Source: an uncultured Paraglaciecola sp. (GTDB lineage Bacteria > Pseudomonadota > Gammaproteobacteria > Enterobacterales > Alteromonadaceae). Taken from it: a stretch of DNA of 41,016 nucleotides. The position numbers and the translations under genes are program-made. Positions 29,822 to 38,900 of the stretch are shown here, one piece after another. Under the pieces are notes generated by a model. The model made no database searches. It had not been told where the DNA came from and worked only from the letters and a program-made list of their open reading frames with translations. How positions within the stretch are numbered: position 1 is the stretch's first letter; each line of letters opens with the position of its first letter. The stretch is taken from assembly GCF_913058035.1 (NCBI RefSeq), contig NZ_CAJXPA010000017.1, positions 1 through 41,016 on the forward strand, read 5' to 3'.

Positions 29822-30736
29822 ATGAAACATGCATACCCAAGGGATCTAATCGGTTACGGTCAATATCCTCCCCATCCCAAGTGGCCAAATCAAGCTAAGA
29901 TAGCCGTACAATTTGTGCTTAATTACGAAGAAGGTGGCGAAAATTGTGTTTTGCATGGGGATGACCAATCTGAAACTTTTTTATCTGAGATTATTGGTGC
30001 ACAAGCATATTCAGACAGACATTTGAGTATGGAGTCGATGTATGAATATGGTAGCCGTGCTGGATTTTGGCGTCTGCATAATCTGTTTGTTCGTTATCAA
30101 TTACCCGTCACTGTATTTGGTGTAACGATGGCATTACAACGCAATCCAGAAGCGGTAGCTGCTATGAAGGAAGCAAACTGGGAAATAGCCAGCCATGCAA
30201 TGCGTTGGATCCCATTTCAAGATATGCCCGAGGATCAAGAAAGAAAAATGATCAATGCATCCATACAGTTACATCAAGCGATCACTGGCAGCAAACCCAA
30301 TGGATGGTACACTGGCAGAACAAGTCCTAACACGCTCAAGTTAATAGCAGAACGAGATGACATTTTATACTGTGCCGACTCTTATGCGGATGACTTACCT
30401 TATTACGATACACAATACATTAAACCATTATTGATGATCCCTTATACACTAGATACCAACGATATGCGTTTTGCCACAACTCAAGGTTTTAATAGTGGCG
30501 AACAGTTTTTTCAGTATCTGAAAGACGCATTTGATGTGTTATACGCTGAAGGTGAAACGGCGCCAAAAATGTTGTCTATTGGTCTACATTGCCGAATCAT
30601 TGGAAGGCCGGCACGCATGGCTGCCTTGCAACGATTCATTGAGTACGTGCAAAGCCACGATCAAGTCTGGTGTTGTACAAGAGAGCAGATTGCTTTGCAC
30701 TGGAAAGAACATTTTCCAGTGCAAAGTGCTGAGTGA
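29822..30736 (+). CDS. puuE: Allantoinase PuuE (polysaccharide-deacetylase fold)
   Basis: Opens S-allantoin to allantoate, using the NodB-like fold rather than the amidohydrolase fold of classical allantoinases (304 aa, usual length). Family landmarks are YPRDLIGYGQYPPHPKWP at the N terminus, VQFVLNYEEGGEN, EYGSRAGFWRL, EIASHAMRWIPFQDM and GWYTGRTSPNT. An AAGGA site lies about six bases before the ATG. It is on the opposite strand from the rest of the purine genes, coupled instead to the regulator. It completes guanine to allantoate; no allantoicase or ureidoglycolate enzyme is present in the window. Confidence 0.95.
   Translation: MKHAYPRDLIGYGQYPPHPKWPNQAKIAVQFVLNYEEGGENCVLHGDDQSETFLSEIIGAQAYSDRHLSMESMYEYGSRAGFWRLHNLFVRYQLPVTVFGVTMALQRNPEAVAAMKEANWEIASHAMRWIPFQDMPEDQERKMINASIQLHQAITGSKPNGWYTGRTSPNTLKLIAERDDILYCADSYADDLPYYDTQYIKPLLMIPYTLDTNDMRFATTQGFNSGEQFFQYLKDAFDVLYAEGETAPKMLSIGLHCRIIGRPARMAALQRFIEYVQSHDQVWCCTREQIALHWKEHFPVQSAE
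30693..30726 (+). terminator. perfect 14-bp hairpin at the 3' end of puuE
   Basis: Arms 30693-30706 and 30713-30726 are exactly complementary with a 6-base loop. The structure lies inside the last codons of puuE and ends eight bases before its stop. No U-tract follows, so it may stabilise the mRNA 3' end or act in a Rho-dependent context rather than be a classic terminator. Confidence 0.4.
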
Positions 30737-31108
30737 CACACTTTAAGTCAAGCGCTTTGGAATAAATTTAAAAAATACAACTCAACGGATTATCAATGGA
30801 AAATTAAGCCTACTTTTTGATAACGTAGTAGTGTTATTAAATATTAAGAAGTTGAAACCTAAAACCTCTTATCTACAGGCAGCAAATTGTATGCTGTCAG
30901 GTAAACCTATCCCAAACCGAAAACATACTTTTTATCAACTTCTTGTCATGATATATGTACCCAGTATCACAAGTGAGATTTTGTAAAGCTTGTCATCTTT
31001 TATTCGTTAGTAATAAAAGCGAAGGTTATGTCATTGCTGATGGTAAATGTAATTGGCACAAATATGTAATCAACCCTAATAATACGAGAGTAATTCAAGC
31101 TAAACACT

Positions 31109-31136
31109 CAACCACAACCATTCAACCACAACCATT
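31109..31136. repeat. 14-bp tandem duplication
   Basis: Two perfect adjacent copies of CAACCACAACCATT (31109-31122 and 31123-31136), in a non-coding stretch. Confidence 0.85.
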
Positions 31137-31308
31137 CAATCAAAGTTACGCTCAGACTCATGAGTGAACATCATTTATCACCCAATGTGCGAGAGACTAA
31201 GAATTTTGACTTGATTTGTACTGGTGCATGACTTTCTTATCTGTATTCAAATAAAATGTCTTTAAATTCTGCTTAAACATTCTAGAAATAGTTAAATATT
31301 TACATCTA

Positions 31309-31330
31309 AAATAGGTATTTTTACCTATTT
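31309..31330. other. 9-bp-stem, 4-base-loop hairpin
   Basis: AAATAGGTA, TTTT loop, TACCTATTT. It lies 336 bases before the response regulator gene. There is no T-run after it in either direction. It could be an operator or an RNA structure; the role is unknown. Confidence 0.4.
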
Positions 31331-31666
31331 ACCATTCTGATAATTCGCATAAAGTATATGTAAGTTAGTAATTTATAGCACAAAGTTTAGGGTCACGGTT
31401 AGCAACAATAAATAGCCCTTATTTTTTGAGAGTTACAGTTGAGCACTGGCTTATTTATAATGTAGGCAAGTTTATTTGTTTATGAGTTATTACTTTGCAA
31501 TGGTTTCAAAATGTTAATAATAATGAGGCTACTACTGCCATATTTAGTAAGTGCGGGGTTGTATTCAAGCTTATTTAGCCTTTGTGAGTGTCAACCATGA
31601 TTTATCAATACTTGCTAATTATCAGATGTTTACGATTTTCAATAGCAACTAGATACAAGGGTATCT

Positions 31667-32230
31667 ATGCACTCGATAAGAATACTTGCGGTAGATGATC
31701 AAATATCTAGCCTCATTGCGTTAGAAGATGTGTTAAGCGATATTGACGCGCATATTATAAAAGCAACCTCTGCAAAAGAGGCATTGTTGATCATGTTAAA
31801 ACAGTCAATTGATTGTATTTTATTAGATGTCAGTATGCCTGATATGGACGGTTTTGAATTTTTAAAAACGTTATGTAATGCGCCAGCTCATTCGCAAATT
31901 CCTGTCATTATGATCACCGGTAAGGTCTTCAGTGAAAATGAAACATTAAAAGCCTATAAACTTGGTGCTGTGGACTTTTTGCTTAAACCTGTCGAACCTG
32001 AAACTGTATATCGTAAAGTAGGTTTTATCGTGCGCCAAGCCCAGCGCATTAATGCTGTTAAGGGTATAGAGAAACAATTGAATTCTCTGCAAAAAGATCT
32101 TATCAAGCCTCTCGAAAGCCTCATAAAAGAAGATGTATCAAACAGTAATCAAAGTTTTAAACTATCTGAAGTAACACAAAAATTGAAACATCTACATAAT
32201 GCTTGGCAGGTCTTAAATGAAAGTAAATAA
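31667..32230 (+). CDS. Response regulator: receiver domain plus C-terminal helix
   Basis: A 187-residue cytoplasmic signalling protein. The receiver domain (about 1-125) has the acidic pair Asp10-Asp11, phospho-acceptor Asp54 (ILLDVSMPDMDG), Thr84 and Lys107 (LLKPVE). The C-terminal 60 residues are predicted helical and carry no DNA-binding, GGDEF or other output domain, so it probably acts by protein contacts. It overlaps the next gene by 14 bases, implying translational coupling with the CheR-kinase that may phosphorylate it. Confidence 0.92.
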   Translation: MHSIRILAVDDQISSLIALEDVLSDIDAHIIKATSAKEALLIMLKQSIDCILLDVSMPDMDGFEFLKTLCNAPAHSQIPVIMITGKVFSENETLKAYKLGAVDFLLKPVEPETVYRKVGFIVRQAQRINAVKGIEKQLNSLQKDLIKPLESLIKEDVSNSNQSFKLSEVTQKLKHLHNAWQVLNESK

Positions 32231-35200
32231 CACCTCCGATAATAAAGAAAAAGATGGTCAACAAATTGAGCCTGACGTTGCTGTCACATCAAAACAACCA
32301 ACAGTATCCAAGAATGCCTCAGCTGAAAGTGATGTTAGTTTATATGCAAGTAAACTACCCATTGCGCTGGTTGAAGATTCTAAACACACAACTAGAGAAA
32401 ATCAGCAATTTGGTTTGGGGAATCTAGACGCAAAGGTCAGCGAGTTTTATGAAATATTAATTTTATTAAATAGCCGCTTTGACCTTGATTTCTCGCAGTA
32501 CAAACCTTCAATGATCACTCGACGCCTGGAACGCAGAATATATTATCAAAACTCAGCCTCATTAAAAAATTACATCAGTATTTTGCTATCTAATAATGAT
32601 GAATTAGAAGCGTTATATTATGATTTATTAATTGGTATTACTCAGTTTTTTCGCGACCCTGATGCCTATGATTCTGTCAGAATATTGATACCTAATTTAC
32701 TTGCGCAGTTTAAGGATGAGCCAGAAATTAGAATTTGGGTTTCAGCCTGTGCTTCTGGGCAAGAAGCTTATAGCATGGCCATGATGTTCGCAGATATCAT
32801 GGGCAAGGACCCTCATGGTAATAAACCGTTTAAAATATTTGCTACTGATATTCATCAAAAGTCTATACATCATGCCGCGGCGGGAGTTTATGATGAAGAG
32901 GCCATACAGTTTGTGAGTCTTGAGTATAGAGCTCGATTTTTTACACCATTGCTTTCAGGGCAATATCAGATCTTGCCTAAAATCCGTAAGACAATTGTGT
33001 TCGTCCAACATAACCTTTTGAAAGATCCAGCTTTCACACGGATCCATTTTGTTTCTTGTCGCAATCTGTTGATATATTTGAATGCTGCAGCCCAAAAAAA
33101 AGTGCTGAGCTTATTGTCATTTTCGCTGATGGAAAAAGGGCTATTATTCATAGGTCCTAGTGAAACGATTGGTTCACACGTAAGCGACTTTGAGAAAGTT
33201 GATGTGGTAAACCTTCTATTTTGTAAAGTTCGGAACACACTGAGACCCAATGGATTATCAGCGTTATTGCGTAATAGCTCAGCAGCAAACATGCCTTTTC
33301 CTAGAAGTGCGGTAGATACCCCCAAAAACAGTGTTAAAAGTAAAAAAGCACTGGAGATGTTGTTACAAAGATATGTGCCAACAAGTGTTTTGGTAGACAC
33401 AAAAGGTCATATATTGCATGTGTTCGGTGACGCCGGAAAATATCTGACACTTAACATTGGTGCTGCATCATTAATCATCACCTCTATGGTGGACGATAAG
33501 GCAAAATTTGTACTGTCCCAGATGTTGCACAGCATTGTGAAACACCAAAAACCTATTAAAGCCAAAGCAATAAAGGGTTTTAATAACTGCGAAGCAGTTG
33601 ATGTTTCGATGAGTGTATTATCTGAGGCCTCAAGTGATTCGGATTACATTATCATTTCTTTATCTGAGGCAGCTGCTACTCACACCGATAATACCAAAGC
33701 ATCTGGGATGCTTGATTTAAGTATTCCGAATCAAATGACGCCCAACGTGAACATCAAGATTAAGGAATCTGAAGAGAAACTGGTATTTACCCTAGAATGT
33801 CTACAAACAACTATTGAAGAATTGGAAACCAGTAATGAAAAATTGCAGGCCGCCAATGAAGAATTGATGTCTTCTAACGAAGAGTTACAAAGCTCCAAGG
33901 AAGAGATGCAGTTGATCAACGAGGAATTATTATCGGTTAATGCTGAATTTCAACAAAAAGAGCGGGAGCGTGAAGAACTTATATCAGATGAACTCAGCAT
34001 TATTGACGAATCAAATTTAGGCATTTTATTTTTAGATGCAGATCTTAAAATTCGTAAATTTTCACCTATGGCAGGTCAACTCTTTAGCCTTGTTGCAAGT
34101 GATTTTGGTAGGCCTTTTATCGCGGCTAAAGGATGTGTGGTCCAAGAAATACAGGGCGATGTATATAAAATTTTTCATGGTGGTGAACTAATTGAAAAAG
34201 AAGTAAAAGATGAGAGTGGATTGTTTTATCTGGTGCGTATTAATGCACACACATCAAATGTAAAAGGCGCCGAAGATTTTACTAACAAGGGTGTGGTAAT
34301 TACCTTTGCTAATGTGTCTAAATTACATGCCACAAAAAAAGCCTTAGAAAGATCCCAAATCCGATTCAACAATACCTTAAATGCTGTGTCTGACGGTTAT
34401 TTTGAATGGATATTAGAAACGGATGAACTTTACTTTTCACCTTTATTTTATCAAAAACTGGGGTATGGCGATAATCGCCCCAACCTTGATGATCTTTTGG
34501 GGCCACATGCCAAGGAATTTAAGCTTAAGTTTTCAAAAACACAGCTTAGCGGATTAAAAGTTGAAGAGGTTTTGTCTTTTATATCAGCTGATGGAGAGGT
34601 TTTTTGGATGATATGTAAAGGTGAGTTTCAGCTAGATGAGCAGCGCCAACAAACAAAGTTAATAGGTATTACTATCGACTTTTCCACTCAAAAAGCAGTG
34701 GAAAACACACTTCAGGCCCAGGCAGTTGAGTTGGAACGTTCTAACAATCTTCTTGAAAAGTTTGCCCACATTGTTTCGCACGACATGAAAGCACCTATAA
34801 GACACATTCAAAATTATCTGGTTTTCTTACAAGAAGCCATCGAAAGCAAAGATAATAAAGCAATAATACAAGAAATGCAGGGCATTCAAAAAAGCACGGA
34901 TATCTTAACCGAGTTAATCGACGATGTGATTACCTATTCGCGAGTGACATCTGAAAAAAAACAAATGGGTGATGTAAATATCAATAATATTTTAGATTAC
35001 GTTATCAATATTATGACGCCCACCATAGAGTCCAAAAACATAAAGATAAAGCGAGATGATTTCCCATCGATTAAAGGTGATAAATCATTGTTGACCCATT
35101 TACTGCAAAACTTAATTAGTAATGCCTGTAAATACAACGATAAACAACAGCCACTGATCTTTATCCTATATTCAGAGGTGGATCAACATCACATCATCAC

Positions 35201-35408
35201 AATCACTGATAACGGTATTGGTTTTGATCAGGCGAATACAAATAAAATTTTTGACCCTTTCACTCGCTTAGTTACCAAAGATCAATTCGAAGGAAGCGGC
35301 ATCGGTTTGTCTATATGTAAGACTGTCGTTGAACAACATAAAGGCTCTATTCGAGCAAAATCTAAGGTCGGTGAAGGAGCCTCTTTCACAGTCACACTTC
35401 CGTTTTAA
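32217..35408 (+). CDS. CheR methyltransferase-PAS-histidine kinase fusion
   Basis: A 1063-residue soluble sensor. After a disordered N terminus of about 70 residues comes a CheR domain (about 75-325) with YKPSMITRRLERRIYY, the SAM-site stretch VSACASGQEAYSMAM and FVSCRNLLIYLN. A PAS-like region (about 375-500) follows. Then comes a strong Glu-rich coiled coil (519-583) and two PAS domains (about 590-705 and 710-830). Next is HisKA with His855 (IVSHDMKAPIRH), and an ATPase domain with Asn969, Asp998 (TDNGIGFD) and GSGIGLSI. The CheB methylesterase domain that usually precedes CheR in this class is absent. No membrane helices. There are receiver genes on both sides. Confidence 0.93.
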   Translation: MKVNNTSDNKEKDGQQIEPDVAVTSKQPTVSKNASAESDVSLYASKLPIALVEDSKHTTRENQQFGLGNLDAKVSEFYEILILLNSRFDLDFSQYKPSMITRRLERRIYYQNSASLKNYISILLSNNDELEALYYDLLIGITQFFRDPDAYDSVRILIPNLLAQFKDEPEIRIWVSACASGQEAYSMAMMFADIMGKDPHGNKPFKIFATDIHQKSIHHAAAGVYDEEAIQFVSLEYRARFFTPLLSGQYQILPKIRKTIVFVQHNLLKDPAFTRIHFVSCRNLLIYLNAAAQKKVLSLLSFSLMEKGLLFIGPSETIGSHVSDFEKVDVVNLLFCKVRNTLRPNGLSALLRNSSAANMPFPRSAVDTPKNSVKSKKALEMLLQRYVPTSVLVDTKGHILHVFGDAGKYLTLNIGAASLIITSMVDDKAKFVLSQMLHSIVKHQKPIKAKAIKGFNNCEAVDVSMSVLSEASSDSDYIIISLSEAAATHTDNTKASGMLDLSIPNQMTPNVNIKIKESEEKLVFTLECLQTTIEELETSNEKLQAANEELMSSNEELQSSKEEMQLINEELLSVNAEFQQKEREREELISDELSIIDESNLGILFLDADLKIRKFSPMAGQLFSLVASDFGRPFIAAKGCVVQEIQGDVYKIFHGGELIEKEVKDESGLFYLVRINAHTSNVKGAEDFTNKGVVITFANVSKLHATKKALERSQIRFNNTLNAVSDGYFEWILETDELYFSPLFYQKLGYGDNRPNLDDLLGPHAKEFKLKFSKTQLSGLKVEEVLSFISADGEVFWMICKGEFQLDEQRQQTKLIGITIDFSTQKAVENTLQAQAVELERSNNLLEKFAHIVSHDMKAPIRHIQNYLVFLQEAIESKDNKAIIQEMQGIQKSTDILTELIDDVITYSRVTSEKKQMGDVNINNILDYVINIMTPTIESKNIKIKRDDFPSIKGDKSLLTHLLQNLISNACKYNDKQQPLIFILYSEVDQHHIITITDNGIGFDQANTNKIFDPFTRLVTKDQFEGSGIGLSICKTVVEQHKGSIRAKSKVGEGASFTVTLPF

Positions 35409-35420
35409 CTGGAGGATTTT

Positions 35421-35852
35421 ATGATAGTTAACAATCGTCACTTTTTCATTCTCCATGGTGAGGATGATGACTGTGATATTAGAGTAATGGCGAGAATTTT
35501 AAAGAAAATTAAGTATCAAGGAGAATACCGTAATATCGTCATAGGCTCTGATTTATTGACATGGATGAATGATTTAAATAGGACTAAGTTACCAGATTTA
35601 TTGATTTTGGATATTGGCTTGCCAGGTGCCAATGGTAAGGAAATATTAGCTTCGTTACGTCAAGAAGATAGAACCATGAGTATTCCAATTATTATGATGT
35701 CTGGTTCTAATTCACAACGTGATTATCACGAATGTATATCTCTTGGTGCTAATGCTTACATTCAAAAAAATTTAGACTCAAGTAGTTTAGAGTTTAGCAT
35801 TAAATGTTTTATTGAAGGTTTTATGTGCTTAAACGCACAAATCTTTTTTTAG
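35421..35852 (+). CDS. Stand-alone receiver domain protein (Rcp1-type)
   Basis: A 143-residue single receiver domain, cytoplasmic. It has the acidic pocket GEDDDCD (about 13-19), phospho-acceptor Asp64 (LILDIGLPGANG), MMSGS and Lys in AYIQKN. Proteins of this type often pass phosphate to or from bacteriophytochrome-like or PAS kinases with HisKA domains like the one upstream. It starts 12 bases after the kinase stop with a strong GGAGGA site, so it is in the same operon. Confidence 0.92.
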   Translation: MIVNNRHFFILHGEDDDCDIRVMARILKKIKYQGEYRNIVIGSDLLTWMNDLNRTKLPDLLILDIGLPGANGKEILASLRQEDRTMSIPIIMMSGSNSQRDYHECISLGANAYIQKNLDSSSLEFSIKCFIEGFMCLNAQIFF

Positions 35853-35914
35853 TCATCAGCACGTCTATCGACTGAGCGACAAATATTTTTAAACAGCACA
35901 TTGAGAATCTGCAT

Positions 35915-38900
35915 ATGAATGTAAAAGAGTTAAGTTCACAAGACATCCTCAAAGCATTGCAGGCATGGAAAGATGAATCTAATGTGATAGATCATAAGGG
36001 ACTACTTAAGGTGTTGAGGGCCTACCGCAACGGTAGCTTTTCCACCCGTTTGCCAGATAATCAAACGGGTATTGCTGGCGAAATTGCTAGGGCACTGAAC
36101 GAGTCTATTGAATTGAATCAACTGTTACTTAAAGAGTTTAGTAGAGTAGGCAAAGCGGTAAGTAGAGAAGGCAAACTGAGCCAACGAGTATCAATTAATG
36201 GGGCAACAGGTCACTGGGCTGAAACCGTTAACGCTTACAATAGCACCATAGACGGCATGGCCGAGCCTGTCGGTGAGTTTGGCCGAATAGTGGCTGCTAT
36301 TGCTAAAGGTGATCTAACCGAACCAATGGCCCTAGAAATTGAAGGTCGCCCATTAAAAGGTGAGTTTTTAAGGGTCGCTAAAATCACCAATCAAATGATT
36401 AACTTACTTAATTCATTTTCTTCAGAAGTCACAAGAGTATCACTAGAAGTAGGAACCGACGGTATTTTAGGAGGGCAAGCCAGAATTAGAGGTGTATCTG
36501 GGGTGTGGTTAGAGCTAACCAATAGTGTAAATGGTATGGCTGATAATTTGACTGGCCAAGTTCGTAATATCGCGACCGTCGCTACAGCGGTCGCCAATGG
36601 CGACTTATCACAACGTATTACAGTGGAAGCCAAAGGTGAAGTGCTGCAACTGAAAGAAACGTTGAATACTATGGTAGAAAGGTTAACCCAGTTTTCGTCT
36701 GAAGTCACAAGAGTAGCGCGTGATGTGGGCACTGCTGGTAAGTTAGGTGGAAGTGCTGATGTGCGAGATGTTTCAGGCGTATGGCAAGAACTGACCAATA
36801 ATGTTAACGGCATGGCTTATAACCTCACTTCTCAAGTACGCAACATTGCTACTGTGGCAACAGCGGTAGCAAATGGCGATTTGAGTAGAAAGATAACCGT
36901 TGATGCTCAAGGTGAAATGTTAGAGTTGAAAGACACCATCAATACTATGGTTGACAGATTAACTCAGTTTTCTTCCGAAGTGACCCGTGTTGCCCGTGAG
37001 GTAGGCACAGATGGGCAGTTAGGTGGTAAGGCTAAAGTGCCTGATGTAGCGGGCGTGTGGCAAGATCTAACCAATAATGTAAATAATATGGCTGATAATT
37101 TAACCAGCCAAGTGCGAAATATTGCAACAGTGGCCACCGCTGTTGCTTACGGAGATTTAAGTCGAAAGGTCACGGTAGATGCTAAAGGCGAAGTGTCAGA
37201 GCTTAAGACAACCATCAATACCATGGTAGATAGTCTGACCCAATTTTCTTCTGAAGTCACCCGAGTTGCTCGAGAAGTAGGTACTGAAGGAAAGTTAGGT
37301 GGAAAAGCCGAAGTAAGAGGTGTCGCTGGTGTTTGGCAAGATTTAACGAACAACGTTAATGGCATGGCAGATAATTTAACAGGGCAAGTACGAAACATAG
37401 CAACAGTGGCGACTGCAGTAGCGAACGGTGACCTTTCACAAAAAATCACTGTAGATGCTCAAGGTGAAGTACTCGAGTTAAAAGACACCATCAATACTAT
37501 GGTTGATAGATTGACTCAGTTTTCCTCTGAGGTAACCCGAGTTGCTCGTGAGGTAGGAACAGATGGGCAGTTGGGTGGACAGGCTCAAGTACCTGATGTA
37601 GCCGGTGTATGGCAAGATTTAACTAACAATGTAAATGGTATGGCCGCTAATCTAACTGGGCAAGTTCGTAATATCGCTACAGTCGCAACGGCGGTAGCAA
37701 ACGGTGATTTAAGCCAGAAAATTACCGTTGAGGTAAAAGGAGAAGTTCTAGAATTAAAAAATACTTTAAACAACATGGTAGAAAAGCTTAAAAAATTCTC
37801 TAGTGAAGTCACAAGAGTTGCACAAGAAGTAGGTACTGATGGCGTACTAGGAGGAAAAGCCAATGTAGAAAATGTGGCGGGCGTTTGGCAAGAATTGACC
37901 AATAACGTAAACGGTATGGCGGACAATTTGACCAACCAAGTGCGCAATATCGCTACAGTAGCAACAGCCGTGGCCAATGGTGACTTGTCGCAAAGTATTA
38001 CAGTAGAAGCTAAAGGCGAAGTCTTAGAGCTTAAAAGTACGATTAATACTATGGTCGAAAAATTGACACAGTTCTCATCTGAGGTCACACGTGTTGCCAG
38101 AGAAGTAGGTACAGAGGGGGTATTAGGAGGTAAAGCAAATGTTGTTGGGGTAGGGGGGACATGGCAAGACCTGACCAACAACGTAAACGGTATGGCTGAT
38201 AATTTAACTAGCCAAGTACGTAACATCGCTACTGTTGCCAAAGCAGTGGCAGAAGGCGATTTATCACAACGGATCACTGTTAAAGCCAAAGGGGAAGTAG
38301 CTGAACTAAAAGATACTATAAACACTATGGTAGAAAAGCTCACTCAGTTCTCATCAGAAGTGACCCGAGTAGCTCAGCAAGTAGGAACTGAAGGTATCTT
38401 AGGCGGTAAAGCTGAAGTTCAAGACGTAGCCGGTGTATGGCAAGACCTAACCAATAATGTAAACGGCATGGCAGATAATTTGACCAATCAAGTGCGTAAC
38501 ATTGCCACAGTCGCTACAGCCGTCGCCAACGGGGATTTAGGTCAAAAAATCACCGTTGATGCTAAAGGTGAAATTCTTGAATTAAAAAATACTATTAATA
38601 TCATGGTAGATAAACTGACTCAGTTTGCTTCAGAAGTAACCCGCGTCGCCCAAGAAGTAGGAACTGACGGCATACTTGGTGGTAAAGCTGAAGTTAAAAA
38701 CGTGTCGGGTGCTTGGCAAGACTTAACCAATAACGTTAATGGCATGGCAGATAATTTGACCAATCAAGTGCGTAATATCGCTTCTGTAGCTACCGCTGTA
38801 GCCAACGGAGACTTAGGCCAAAAAATTACTGTTGATGCTAAGGGTGAGATCCTAGAATTAAAAGATACCCTCAATACTATGGTCGACAGATTAACCCAAT

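Larger units (their letters stand above)
30737..31666. other. long intergenic region between puuE and the sensory operon
   Basis: 930 AT-rich bases with no gene I can support. It contains a perfect 14-bp tandem duplication (31109-31136) and a 9-bp-stem hairpin (31309-31330). The promoter of the sensory operon should lie in the right part, but no convincing pair of boxes was seen. Confidence 0.55.

Noticed and set aside
30955-31167. 70-codon plus-strand ORF with CKACH-like cysteines
   Set aside because: No ribosome binding site; its end consists of a 14-bp DNA tandem duplication, and the composition is not convincing. Treated as chance.
32966-33400. 144-codon minus-strand ORF
   Set aside because: Antisense to the CheR part of the kinase fusion, with no recognisable motif and no ribosome binding site.
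36391-38343. Long minus-strand ORFs rich in Ser, Thr, Pro and Leu
   Set aside because: They are antisense shadows of the poly-HAMP repeats, repeating because the gene on the plus strand repeats.
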